The position numbers and the translations under genes are program-made. DNA of 64,000 nucleotides from Steromphala cineraria (taxonomy: Eukaryota > Mollusca > Gastropoda > Trochida > Trochidae): positions 26,000,710 to 26,064,709 of the forward strand of contig OU744723.1 of assembly GCA_916613615.1 (NCBI GenBank), given 5' to 3'. How positions within the stretch are numbered: position 1 is the first letter of the stretch; each line of letters begins with the position of its first letter. Under the pieces are notes generated by a model. The model saw only the letters and a list, made by a program, of their open reading frames with translations, ran no database searches and had not been told where the DNA came from. Of this stretch, positions 48,600 to 59,447 are shown piece by piece.

Positions 48600-50693
48600 A
48601 TGTCCCAAGCATGGACAAACTTGTTTTCAGAGGTAGCCAAGTTAGAGACTCTGTCATTACCAAGATGCTTGAAGCCGCCTAGTGCTATAGGGATACCAGA
48701 ACTTCACGTGTTTGTGGATGCCAGCTTGAAGGCCTATGGAGCAGTTGCATACCTGCGATGGGACACTCCAAGTAGTCCCAGTGTTAAACTTGTCTCGGCC
48801 AAGGGAAGAGTAGCACCTCTTCAACAGACAACCATACCTCGTCTCGAGCTCATGGCAGCACTCACTGGCTCAAGACTTGCAAGTACTCTTCAAAGTGAAC
48901 TGGAAGCAAAGCCCAATGTAACATTATGGACAGACTCACAGATTGTGTTACACTGGCTTAAAGCAGAGTCTATCAAGTTGAAACAGTTTGTAGGTGTGAG
49001 AGTTGCAGAGATTCAATCTCAGTGGAGAGTGAATCAGTGGAGATTTGTACCAAGCCAACTCAATCCAGCTGATGACCTAAGCAGAGGCATAACAGTGGAT
49101 CAAATGAATGGGAGATGGATTAATGGTCCAGAGTTTCTGAAATTACCTCCAGAGGAGTGGCCGACAAATCTCACAAAACTGAAGGTTGATGAAAAGCAAC
49201 TGGAATTGAAGAATGTGAAGATAGTCAGTTCCTTCAATTTTGCAACGCCAATTGTTGACCCAGAGAAGTTTTCAAGTTGGAGTCGTCTAGTGCGGGTAAC
49301 AGCCTACAGTCTCAGGTTTATCTACAGACTCATATGTGTCTGGAAGGGAGCAAAACGACAACTAAGTCAGGGTGAGACTCTGCAAAGAGATGAAATTGAA
49401 GCAGCAGAATTGTACCTGGTGAAGACTGCTCAACATTCTTTCAAGAATTGGAAGAGAGATCTAGTTGACTTGGCAGCATATGAGAGTGAAGGTATCATTC
49501 GCGTCGGAGGACGACTGAGGAAATCACAGCTTGATTTCAATCAGACACACCCCATTGTTCTGCCAGCAAAGCACCATATCTCCAAACTTATCATGAGAGA
49601 CTACCATGTCAAGATGTGTCATGTAGGGCCAGAGAGAACATTGTGTGAAAGTCGCAGGAAGTATTGGATTGTGAGAGGAAGAAATATGGCAAAGTCGATT
49701 GTGAGAGACTGTGTTATTTGTCGCAAACTTCGCCAACCTGCACATTCAACAATCATGGCCGATCTTCCTGCGGACCGGTTGAAACCGTTTGCCCCACCAT
49801 TTACTGTGACAGGCGTAGATCTGTTTGGACCCTTCAAGCTCAAGTATGGAAGGAATAAAAGTGTGAAGGCATGGGGTGCAATATTCACATGTGCATCAAC
49901 TAGAGCTGTGCACCTTGAAATTGTGGCAGATTTGTCGACGCAAGCCTTCTTACAAGCGTTGCGCAGGTTTGCAGCCCATCATGGATGGCCAGAGACAATA
50001 ATATCGGACAATGGGACATCCTTTGTAGGTGCAAACAGAGAGCTGAAAACTATGGTGAAGAATGGAAGAAAACAACTTGAAGAGTATGCAATGCTGCATA
50101 AAGTGAACTGGAAGTTTATCACACCGCATAGCCCACATCAAGGCGGACTATACGAGAGTTTGATCAAGCAGGTAAAGAAAGCGCTTCAAGTTGTAGTGGG
50201 ACAGCAGCTGTTGTCGTGGAACGACATGTCCACAGTCTATGCAGAAGTCGAGTGTTTGCTGAACAGTAGACCGCTGGGATACATGAGCAATGATCCCAAT
50301 GATCCTCAACCCCTAACACCAAATCACTTTCTTCTAGGGAGAGCAAGCAACGAGATTCCACAGGGACCATTCCAAGAAACCAAAAACCTGCATAAGAGGT
50401 TTGAGTTTGTGCAGGGGTTAGTGCAGCAAGTGTGGAAAAGATTCCTGAAGGAGTATGTCCCAACTCTGATGAAGAGAGTTAAGTGGCAGAGTCCAGGAAG
50501 ATTAATGAGTGTGGGAGATGTAGTATTGTTAGTAGATTTCACTGCCCCAAGGGGTAAGTGGGAGATGGCCAGGATTGTTCAAGTGTTTCCTGGTTCAGAT
50601 GGTGTTGTTAGAAATGTGAAGGTGAAAACAAAATCCAGTGAATATCAGCGCTCAGTGCAGAAATGTGTTCTGTTACTCGAGAATAAATCATAA
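48600..50693 (+). CDS. Copy B RNase H-integrase part of Pol (697 codons)
   Basis: The protein is identical to that of 43737-45830, with RNase H residues, H2C2 module, integrase DDE triad and DUF5641-type C terminus all intact. I saw one synonymous base difference (CCA for CCG near 50321). It follows the shared TAA in the same frame. It is part of a truncated tandem copy and is unlikely to be translated separately. It is listed as coding because the frame is undamaged. Confidence 0.88.
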   Translation: MSQAWTNLFSEVAKLETLSLPRCLKPPSAIGIPELHVFVDASLKAYGAVAYLRWDTPSSPSVKLVSAKGRVAPLQQTTIPRLELMAALTGSRLASTLQSELEAKPNVTLWTDSQIVLHWLKAESIKLKQFVGVRVAEIQSQWRVNQWRFVPSQLNPADDLSRGITVDQMNGRWINGPEFLKLPPEEWPTNLTKLKVDEKQLELKNVKIVSSFNFATPIVDPEKFSSWSRLVRVTAYSLRFIYRLICVWKGAKRQLSQGETLQRDEIEAAELYLVKTAQHSFKNWKRDLVDLAAYESEGIIRVGGRLRKSQLDFNQTHPIVLPAKHHISKLIMRDYHVKMCHVGPERTLCESRRKYWIVRGRNMAKSIVRDCVICRKLRQPAHSTIMADLPADRLKPFAPPFTVTGVDLFGPFKLKYGRNKSVKAWGAIFTCASTRAVHLEIVADLSTQAFLQALRRFAAHHGWPETIISDNGTSFVGANRELKTMVKNGRKQLEEYAMLHKVNWKFITPHSPHQGGLYESLIKQVKKALQVVVGQQLLSWNDMSTVYAEVECLLNSRPLGYMSNDPNDPQPLTPNHFLLGRASNEIPQGPFQETKNLHKRFEFVQGLVQQVWKRFLKEYVPTLMKRVKWQSPGRLMSVGDVVLLVDFTAPRGKWEMARIVQVFPGSDGVVRNVKVKTKSSEYQRSVQKCVLLLENKS

Positions 50694-51297
50694 TGAGTGG
50701 TTTATTCATGTTGGGCGAGAAGACTTACATGAAATGTGATAAGATGACAATCTGTCAACTAAACTACTGACTTGATGTGAAATCTGATGAAATGTACTGT
50801 TTTCAAGGAAGTATGACTGTTTTCTATGGAGTCATAAGAACTATATGACTCAACAAACAAGAAAGAAATAAGACTTTCTATATTCAATGGACTGAACATT
50901 TATGTGAAACAATGACATTGACATTTCAGTGACTTATGATTATGTGTTTTCATCATGTCAATATTGCATTGCCTGTGTTTGTTACATTTCACATTGTTTG
51001 ACCTTTTTGATTGTGTCTCATTTACTCAAACAGGTTAACATTTCATTGAGTTATTGTTAGTGTACTTTAATACTTAAAAAATGTTTGCTCTATTGTAGGG
51101 AAAATTGTTTTAATGCTTTCAAGTTTATTTTGTAGAGTTTGTATTGGTTATTTTTTTTGGTACTCCTTGAAATTAGTGTCTTCAGTATAACAATCTGTTA
51201 TACTGTGCATCAAATGTAATGCTCAAGGTGTACTAGAACTTGCTAATTACCATATCTTTGTAAGTTTACTCTTACTCATCTTGTGGCCGGGAGGGTT
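50694..51297 (+). other. 3' untranslated region before LTR2
   Basis: This is 604 bp of AT-rich sequence with no frame of note and no env-like ORF. It starts just after the Pol stop with TGAGTGGTTTATTC and ends in the polypurine tract and LTR2. It is nearly identical to 57825-58428. Confidence 0.85.
51289..51295 (+). other. Polypurine tract before LTR2
   Basis: GGGAGGG is followed by TT and then the LTR start TGG. It is in the right position to prime plus-strand DNA synthesis. The tract is short but is the only G-rich purine run near the LTR, and it is conserved before LTR3. Confidence 0.65.
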
Positions 51298-52311
51298 TGG
51301 TAAAAATATACTCTTCTAATTTCATAAAACAAGTAAATATTTTATATTTAATTTCCTAATTGGATTAATTAGGGTTGCTATCAATTTCTTTATTGTACCA
51401 AGTGTTTTTTCTAGCAGCTAATTTACCAATTATTAAAGGGCACTTTTGAATATTTTACGTGTGCTTCTTTCTGTTTGTAAGCTCCCTGCAGAGTTGGCTA
51501 TAATTATACATGACCTAGCGAATCCAGGTCAGTGCAAGGAGTTTTGCAAAGCTCTTATCAGTGTTGTGTAGTCATATTATGTTAATTTTGTAGTTCGGGT
51601 TCTCTTTGTGTGGAGTTTTGTGACCACGTTTTTTCAAACGATGGAAAAGAGTAGCCATGATGGCTAGAGTTGCACATATAGTTTTCCAAATAATAGTTCA
51701 ATGTCTTTTCAATAACCCGGAGAGGAACCACCTTCAGGTACATAATAAGCATAATGATAGTTTAATGGAAATAATGTTAATTTAACTATTCCAGAGAAAT
51801 AATGCTTTATTATTGTGTATTAGTGGTGTATAAATTTAGCGCGAGTGTAAAAGAGATTCAGTTTTCGTGCAGAGTATTTCCAGAGTTTTGTAATATGCTT
51901 AAGCTGGTTAGAGCTACAATTAATAACCATTTTTAATGCATATTCAATCTATATCATAAGATTTCTTGCATAGTAGCTAATTCTTACATTTGTGTATATT
52001 TTGATATTAATCAAAGAGGTACAATGTAGAGTAATTTATGCAAGAGTGTTAATTTCATTGTGGTAACTGTAAGGCAACTTTATTAATGTGAGTTCTTTAT
52101 TGTTCAGAGATAGTTGCAAGTATTACTTTACAGTTTCGTGTATTTTATGTAACTACTTGATTTATTGATTATTGTATGTAATCAGAGATGTAGTTTACAT
52201 AGAGTCATTGTTCATTTCAGAACGCGACGCCAACATGTATTTTCAATGAATACAGGCAGTTACGAACCTCCTCTTCGAGTTGTCTACCTTTTTTCTGCTG
52301 GTTTTCAACCA
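51298..52311 (+). repeat. LTR2 (internal long terminal repeat, 1014 bp)
   Basis: It has the same length and termini as LTR1 and LTR3. It has the most private changes, five that I noticed: AAAACAAG near 51325, TTAAAGGG near 51436, CTTATCAG near 51556, AATGTGAG near 52087 and CTCTTCGAG near 52274. It serves as 3' LTR of the A/B unit and 5' LTR of unit C. No target-site duplication flanks it, so it did not arise by a separate insertion. Confidence 0.95.
51829..51862 (+). promoter_or_regulatory. Putative LTR2 core promoter
   Basis: This is the same TATAAAT and TCAGT arrangement as in LTR1, 11,926 bp downstream. It would drive copy C. The inference rests on motif and spacing. Confidence 0.5.
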
Positions 52312-52501
52312 AATTTCTGAAGATGTGGAAATGAACATTCCAAAGAGACTGCCACTATTCTGAAGAGAGATTACAGACTTCAGAGAGAGCCCTACATTCT
52401 GAAGAGAGTATGAGTATGTTTCAGAAGGGTAAAAGTGGTAACATTGTTTTGGAAAATTGAATTTGTGACATTGAAGAGTAATAACCAATTAACCATTGAC
52501 T
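52312..52501 (+). other. 5' untranslated leader of copy C
   Basis: The leader is 190 bp. It contains 40 bp (52354-52393) absent from copy A, flanked by CTGAAGAGAG-type direct repeats that would favour slippage deletion. This is probably the ancestral length. No adjacent TGG-type primer-binding site was found. Confidence 0.8.
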
Positions 52502-55500
52502 ATGAATCCTACTGAGGATAGTGCCCCTAAAGAGGGAACAAGTAACAATGATTCTTCTGTTGAGGAGAGAGTTCAGTATATTAAGAAACAGAGAAAGATT
52601 TTAAGGGGAAAAGTGACTAGAACAATTAACAGAGTAAAGAGTTTGATTGATAAGAAAACTGAGAGCACCAGAAGGTTAGAGAAAGAGATACAAGAACTTA
52701 AGATTGACTTTAAATAACATAAGTGTCCTTCATGGTGAACTGTATGAATACACAGCTGTCAGTGAACATGATAAACTTGATGATTGGGAAGCAGAGTTAA
52801 TCCAAGACATTTATGATGTTGAAGATCAAGTGGACAATTATGTTGCTTCTGACCAATCAGAGACAAATTCTGACACAGAGACACCTGAGCCTATTCGTAA
52901 GGATACAAAGGGTCAGAAGGATAAGGCAAGTAAGGTTGTGAAAGAACCAGAGGAAGGCCGTAATGATGTAGGATGTCAGTCATCAGAGCAGAGTAAAGCT
53001 AAACCAGAGACATTTGATTCTTGGATAAGTGAACTTTCTGAATTTGAAGAAACTTTGGCAGAGCCATTACAGAGAATGTCAGTTGCAGAGGCATTGTATA
53101 AATTGGAAGCTGCAAAGGATATGCCAAGTCTTCAATTATCCAAGTTTGATGGTGATCCTCTAAAATATGTGGACTTTATGGAACGTTTTAAAATTCATAT
53201 TCATCAGAAGCCACATTTGACTGATGAGATGAGACTGGCACAACTTAGAATGCATCTGTGTGGAGAGGCAGAGAGGTCAGTTTCTGGACTAGGTAGTGAT
53301 GGTCTAATGTATGTCACAGTTTTGAAACAGTTGAAAGAAGAGTATGGACAGTCAAGCTGTATTGCTAGAGCTCACATCAGGAAGATAGTGAATGGTCCAA
53401 AGGTGTCAAACAGGACAGCTTTAAAGGAACTATCTTTAGATATTTTGACATGTATAGCAACTCTGAAAAGGATCAATAATTTCTCAGACATCAATTCAAG
53501 TGAAATGTTGAGGAAGATCATCTCAAGACTGCCAAATCAGCTCATTGATCGATGGAAGAATGAAGTCACAACATTGAGAGAAAAGGGTGAGATCCCGTCC
53601 ATTATTCACATCAGTGACATGATCAGACGTAGGGTGAAGGCAGAGTTTGATCCTGATTTTGGGGATATCGACAAGTCATCTGACAGTGGAAAGACACAGG
53701 GGAGCAGTCAGCAGTTTGTGAAGAGAGGAATCCATGCTGAACATACAGTTAGAACTTGTGCAATCTGTGAAAAGACTGGACATCGTCCCTTTGAGTGCCA
53801 AACTTTTAAGGGTAAATCTGTGGCAGAGAGAGTGCAGATGGTGAAATCCAACAAGTTATGTGTCTCATGCTTAAATCAGGGACATGTTTCCAAGAAGTGT
53901 AGATTTAAGAAAGTGTGTGGAGAAAATGGTTGTGTGAGAACTCATAATAAATTACTCCACTCTGTGCCACCAAATACCAGTTCAGTGACGTCCGTGTTGG
54001 ACTATTCCAGTATGCTACCTGTGGTGAGAGGATTGTTCAGAGCACCAAACGGCAGAGTGCGTGAAGGGAACATTTTGATTGATGGTGGTGCAGGAACCAC
54101 AGTTATCAGGAAACAGTTTGCCAGAGCTCTAGGATTGCAAGGCAAGTCTGAGAATCTTGACTTGTGTGTGGTTGGAGGAAGTACAGTACAGCAACCACAG
54201 AGCAGAAGAGTTCAGTTTAGTCTCAGTCCAGTATCAGGGGGTGAAGAATACACCATTGAAGCATTTGAGTTGGACCAAACGATTGGAGATGTACCTTCCC
54301 TTGACAAATCATGGCTGAGAACTTTCCGACACCTAGAGGACTTAAACTTTTCGTCCAAGGCTGGACATATTGATCTCATCTTGGGTGTTCAATACAGTCA
54401 CTTGCACGCAGAGGAAGAGATTCGTGAAGGGTTACCTTTTGAACCAGTTGCAAAAAAGTCAAAGTTGGGATGGTATGTTATGGGTGCAGATAATGTGCGG
54501 CAGCTATCACCTGTGTGTGCAGTTCAAGTATTCCAGAGAGTTGATCTGCAGAGAATGTATGACTTTGAAACTGTAGGGATTCAAGCCCCAAATTGTGACT
54601 GCCCGCGAGAGAGTCTGTCTGCAGAGGATAGGAAGGCAATGTCTCTTCTTGAGACATCCTGTGAGAGAGTTGGAGATAGGTATAGAATAGGCTTACCATG
54701 GAAACGCAATCCAGAAGAGTTGCCGAACAACTATACATTGGCTGAGAGGAGGTTGGAGTCATTGGAAAGGAGTTTGAAGAAGGATGAGAAGAAAGCAGAG
54801 TGCTATAAGACTGCAATGAAAGAGTATGAGACAAAGGGTTGGGCGGTGCGCATTGACTCAGAGGAAGTAGATGGTACGGATCATCCAGTGTACTATCTGC
54901 CACATCATGGAGTACACCGTCCAGATAAGTCAAGCACACCTTTGCGGGTTGTCTTTGATCCTGCATGCGAGTTTCAAGGGACTTCCTTAAATTCATTCCT
55001 CTTTAAAGGGCCATCTTTAATTGGGAACTTGTATGGTGTCCTCATACGCTTTAGAGAAGATTATACAGCAATTGTGGGAGATATCTCAAAAATGTATCTG
55101 CAAATCCTCCTACCAGAAAGAGACAGTCAAGTGCATAGATTTCTCTGGAGAGACCTCGACCAGTCAAGAGAACCTGACGTTTATAGACTCTTGAGAGTAA
55201 CATTTGGAGATAAGCCTTCTCCAGATATGGCTAGCTTTGTTATGTTGCAGATAGCCAGAGAATACAAAGATGTTTACCCTGAAGCAGCATTAGTTCTCGA
55301 AAGGGATCGATACATGGACGATCTTATACACTCTTGTTCTACATCTGATGAGGCAGGAGAGAGAATTCAACAATTGAATACCATGTTATCGAGTGGCAGC
55401 TTCAAGATAAAGCAGTGGTATTCATCTTCACAAGATGTGAGAGAGATTCAGCACACTGAGGCGAAGGACAATCAAACAGTACCAGATGTAAGTCTGGATG

Positions 55501-55727
55501 GTGAAGAGATACAGACTTTAGGAATCAGATGGGACCAAGTTTGTGACAGTCTGAAATTCAGTGTGAAAGATGTTGAACTGATGACATTCACCAAACGCAG
55601 TGTGTTATCCAAATTGTCTATGCTTTATGACCCTCTGGGGTTGGCTACCGCCTGTACCATAAGTGCGAGAATTGCTCTTCAAGATCTATGGAGATCAAAA
55701 CTTGGATGGGACGAGAAAATGCCTTAA
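52502..55727 (+). pseudogene. Copy C gag-protease-reverse transcriptase, frameshifted
   Basis: This is the same polyprotein as copy A but with one extra A in the run at 52712-52714. It ends the first frame at TAA 52715 after 71 codons (ATG 52502) and shifts the remainder by one base. The downstream frame is otherwise open to the shared TAA at 55725. It retains the 27-bp segment at 54450-54476 (AKKSKLGWY) that copies A and B lack. That segment holds the KLGW motif common after the protease in BEL/Pao proteins, so C is ancestral there. Other differences include V for F in the second knuckle (LCVSC), E for D, and Q for K near the end. The CCHC residues, DGG motif and YMDD are intact. Confidence 0.9.
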
Positions 55728-55730
55728 GAT

Positions 55731-57824
55731 ATGTCCCAAGCATGGACAAACTTGTTTTCAGAGGTAGCCAAGTTAGAGACTCTGTCATTACCAAGATGCT
55801 TGAAGCCGCCTAGTGCTATAGGGATACCAGAACTTCACGTGTTTGTGGATGCCAGCTTGAAGGCCTATGGAGCAGTTGCATACCTGCGATGGGACACTCC
55901 AAGTAGTCCCAGTGTTAAACTTGTCTCGGCCAAGGGAAGAGTAGCACCTCTTCAACAGACAACCATACCTCGTCTCGAGCTCATGGCAGCACTCACTGGC
56001 TCAAGACTTGCAAGTACTCTTCAAAGTGAACTGGAAGCAAAGCCCAATGTAACATTATGGACAGACTCACAGATTGTGTTACACTGGCTTAAAGCAGAGT
56101 CTATCAAGTTGAAACAGTTTGTAGGTGTGAGAGTTGCAGAGATTCAATCTCAGTGGAGAGTGAATCAGTGGAGATTTGTACCAAGCCAACTCAATCCAGC
56201 TGATGACCTAAGCAGAGGCATAACAGTGGATCAAATGAATGGGAGATGGATTAATGGTCCAGAGTTTCTGAAATTACCTCCAGAAAAGTGGCCGACAAAT
56301 CTCACAAAACTGAAGGTTGATGAAAAGCAACTGGAATTGAAGAATGTGAAGATAGTCAGTTCCTTCAATTTTGCAACGCCAATTGTTGACCCAGAGAAGT
56401 TTTCAAGTTGGAGTCGTCTAGTGCGGGTAACAGCCTACAGTCTCAGGTTTATCTACAGACTCATATGTGTCTGGAAGGGAGCAAAACGACAACTAAGTCA
56501 GGGTGAGACTCTGCAAAGAGATGAAATTGAAGCAGCAGAATTGTACCTGGTGAAGACTGCTCAACATTCTTTCAAGAATTGGAAGAGAGATCTAGTTGAC
56601 TTGGCAGCATATGAGAGTGAAGGTATCATTCGCGTCGGAGGACGACTGAGGAAATCACAGCTTGATTTCAATCAGACACACCCCATTGTTCTGCCAGCAA
56701 AGCACCATATCTCCAAACTTATCATGAGAGACTACCATGTCAAGATGTGTCATGTAGGGCCAGAGAGAACATTGTGTGAAAGTCGCAGGAAGTATTGGAT
56801 TGTGAGAGGAAGAAATATGGCAAAGTCGATTGTGAGAGACTGTGTTATTTGTCGCAAACTTCGCCAACCTGCACATTCAACAATCATGGCCGATCTTCCT
56901 GCGGACCGGTTGAAACCGTTTGCCCCACCATTTACTGTGACAGGCGTAGATCTGTTTGGACCCTTCAAGCTCAAGTAGGGAAGGAATAAAAGTGTGAAGG
57001 CATGGGGTGCAATATTCACATGTGCATCAACTAGAGCTGTGCACCTTGAAATTGTGGCAGATTTGTCGACGCAAGCCTTCTTACAAGCGTTGCGCAGGTT
57101 TGCAGCCCATCATGGATGGCCAGAGACAATAATATCGGACAATGGGACATCCTTTGTAGGTGCAAACAGAGAGCTGAAAACTATGGTGAAGAATGGAAGA
57201 AAACAACTTGAAGAGTATGCAATGCTGCATAAAGTGAACTGGAAGTTTATCACACCGCATAGCCCACATCAAGGCGGACAATACGAGAGTTTGATCAAGC
57301 AGGTAAAGAAAGCGCTTCAAGTTGTAGTGGGACAGCAGCTGTTGTCGTGGAACGACATGTTCACAGTCTATGCATAAGTCGAGTGTTTGCTGAACAGTAG
57401 ACCGCTGGGATACATGAGCAATGATCCCAATGATCCTCAACCCCTAACACCGAATCACTTTCTTCTAGGGAGAGCAAGCAACGAGATTCCACAGGGACCA
57501 TTCCAAGAAACCAAAAACCTGCATAAGAGGTTTGAGTTTGTGCAGGGGTTAGTGCAGCAAGTGTGGAAAAGATTCCTGAAGGAGTATGTCCCAACTCTGA
57601 TGAAGAGAGTTAAGTGGCAGAGTCCAGGAAGATTAATGAGTGTGGGAGATGTAGTATTGTTAGTAGATTTCACTGCCCCAAGGGGTAAGTGGGAGATGGC
57701 CAGGATTGTTCAAGTGTTTCCTGGTTCAGATGGTGTTGTTAGAAATGTGAAGGTGAAAACAAAATCCAGTGAATATCAGCGCTCAGTGCAGAAATGTGTT
57801 CTGTTACTCGAGAATAAATCATAA
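55731..57824 (+). pseudogene. Copy C RNase H-integrase part of Pol with two internal stops
   Basis: It aligns without gaps to 43737-45830. TAG at 56976-56978 (codon 416, just after the first integrase aspartate at GVDLFGPF) and TAA at 57375-57377 (codon 549, between the integrase core and the DUF5641-type domain) interrupt it. Each stop is a single-base change relative to copy A. There are also substitutions K for E (PPEKWP), Q for L beside the catalytic glutamate (GGQYE) and F for S. RNase H and H2C2 are intact, but no complete integrase can be made from this copy. Confidence 0.92.
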
Positions 57825-58428
57825 TGAGTGGTTTATTCATGTTGGGCGAGAAGACTTACATGAAATGTGATAAGATGACAATCTGTCAACTAAACTACTG
57901 ACTTGATGTGAAATCTGATGAAATGTACTGTTTTCAAGGAAGTATGACTGTTTTCTATGGAGTCATAAGAACTATATGACTCAACAAACAAGAAAGAAAT
58001 AAGACTTTCTATATTCAATGGACTGAACATTTATGTGAAACAATGACATTGACATTTCAGTGACTTATGATTATGTGTTTTCATCATGTCAATATTGCAT
58101 TGCCTGTGTTTGTTACATTTCACATTGTTTGACCTTTTTGATTGTGTCTCATTTACTCAAACAGGTTAACATTTCATTGAGTTATTGTTAGTGTACTTTA
58201 ATACTTAAAAAATGTTTGCTCTATTGTAGGGAACATTGTTTTAATGCTTTCAAGTTTATTTTGTAGAGTTTGTATTGGTTATTTTTTTTGGTACTCCTTG
58301 AAATTAGTGTCTTCAGTATAACAATCTTTTATACTGTGCATCAAATGTAATGATCAAGGTGTACTAGAACTTGCTAATTACCATATCTTTGTAAGTTTAC
58401 TCTTACTCATCTTGTGGCCGGGAGGGTT
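57825..58428 (+). other. 3' untranslated region before LTR3
   Basis: This 604-bp counterpart of 50694-51297 has a few substitutions (for example GGGAACATTG, TCTTTTATAC and TGATCAAGG). It contains no ORF of note and ends with the polypurine tract. Confidence 0.85.
58420..58426 (+). other. Polypurine tract before LTR3
   Basis: GGGAGGG then TT and the LTR start TGG, identical to the tract before LTR2. Confidence 0.65.
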
Positions 58429-59442
58429 TGGTAAAAATATACTCTTCTAATTTCATAAAATAAGTAAATATTTTATATTTAATTTCCTAATTGGATTAAT
58501 TAGGGTTGCTATCAATTTCTTTATTGTACCAAGTGTTTTTTCTAGCAGCTAATTTACCAATTATTATAGGGCACTTTTGAATATTTTACGTGTGCTTCTT
58601 TCTGTTTGTAAGCTCCCTGCAGAGTTAGCTATAATTATACATGACCTAGCGAATCCAGGTCAGTGCAAGGAGTTTTGCAAAGCTCTTAGCAGTGTTGTGT
58701 AGTCATATTATGTTAATTTTGTAGTTCGGGTTCTCTTTGTGTGGAGTTTTGTGACCACGTTTTTTCAAACGATGGAAAAGAGTAGCCATGATGGCTAGAG
58801 TTGCACATATAGTTTTCCAAATAATAGTTCAATGTCTTTTCAATAACCCGGAGAGGAACCACCTTCAGGTACATAATAAGCATAATGATAGTTTAATGGA
58901 AATAATGTTAATTTAACTATTCCAGAGAAATAATGCTTTATTATTGTGTATTAGTGGTGTATAAATTTAGCGCGAGTGTAAAAGAGATTCAGTTTTCGTG
59001 CAGAGTATTTCCAGAGTTTTGTAATATGCTTAAGCTGGTTAGAGCTACAATTAATAACCATTTTTAATGCATATTCAATCTATATCATAAGATTTCTTGC
59101 ATAGTAGCTAATTCTTACATTTGTGTATATTTTGATATTAATCAAAGAGGTACAATGTAGAGTAATTTATGCAAGAGTGTTAATTTCATTGTGGTAACTG
59201 TAAGGCAACTTTATTAATGAGAGTTCTTTATTGTTCAGAGATAGTTGAAAGTATTACTTTACAGTTTCGTGTATTTTATGTAACTACTTGATTTATTGAT
59301 TATTGTATGTAATCAGAGATGTAGTTTACATAGAGTCATTGTTCATTTCAGAACGCGACGCCAACATGTATTTTCAATGAATACAGGCAGTTACGAACCT
59401 CCTCTCCGAGTTGTCTACCTTTTTTCTGCTGCTTTTCAACCA
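58429..59442 (+). repeat. LTR3 (3' long terminal repeat, 1014 bp)
   Basis: It begins TGGTAAAAATATACTC and ends GCTTTTCAACCA, directly followed by the CTATC target-site duplication and satellite DNA. Three private changes were noticed: GAGTTAGC near 58625, GTTGAAAG near 59247 and GCTGCTTTTC near 59430. It is closer to LTR1 than to LTR2. Confidence 0.95.
58960..58993 (+). promoter_or_regulatory. Putative LTR3 core promoter
   Basis: TATAAAT and TCAGT have the same spacing as in LTR1. A transcript from here would run outward into the satellite, on the strand that carries CCCTAA. Confidence 0.45.
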
Positions 59443-59447
59443 CTATC
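59443..59447 (+). repeat. Target-site duplication, right copy (CTATC)
   Basis: This matches 39367-39371. It is followed by CACTAATGTGAC, the expected continuation of the monomer interrupted at 39371. Confidence 0.93.

Larger units (their letters stand above)
46015..50877 (+). repeat. Internal tandem duplication, second copy (4863 bp)
   Basis: This copy begins with ATATGCCAAGTC, equivalent to position 41152 in gag of copy A. It runs through both ORFs and 184 bp of 3' sequence. Beyond 50877 the normal 3' untranslated region continues to LTR2. No clear microhomology spans the junction; one or two A bases are not explained by either side. Confidence 0.92.
39372..59442 (+). mobile_element. Compound BEL/Pao LTR retrotransposon (three LTRs, three gag-pol copies)
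   Basis: The element is 20,071 bp and reads LTR1, copy A, tandem partial copy B, LTR2, copy C, LTR3, all on the plus strand. One 5-bp TSD flanks the whole unit. The family assignment rests on domain order (DUF1759-type gag, CCHC knuckles, protease, reverse transcriptase with YMDD, Pao-type RNase H region, H2C2, DDE integrase, DUF5641-type C terminus). That order, with the integrase last, is diagnostic of BEL/Pao. A single canonical unit, LTR2 to LTR3, is 8145 bp. No env-like frame is present. LTR divergence below 1 percent indicates a recent insertion. The two-unit structure could have arisen by unequal exchange between LTRs, or by template switching or concatemer integration. Confidence 0.95.

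Noticed and set aside
40291..57673. Minus-strand and off-frame ORFs of 63-172 codons inside the gag-pol copies
   Set aside because: They overlap well-supported plus-strand domains, match no family I recognise, and recur in each copy only because the DNA is repeated.
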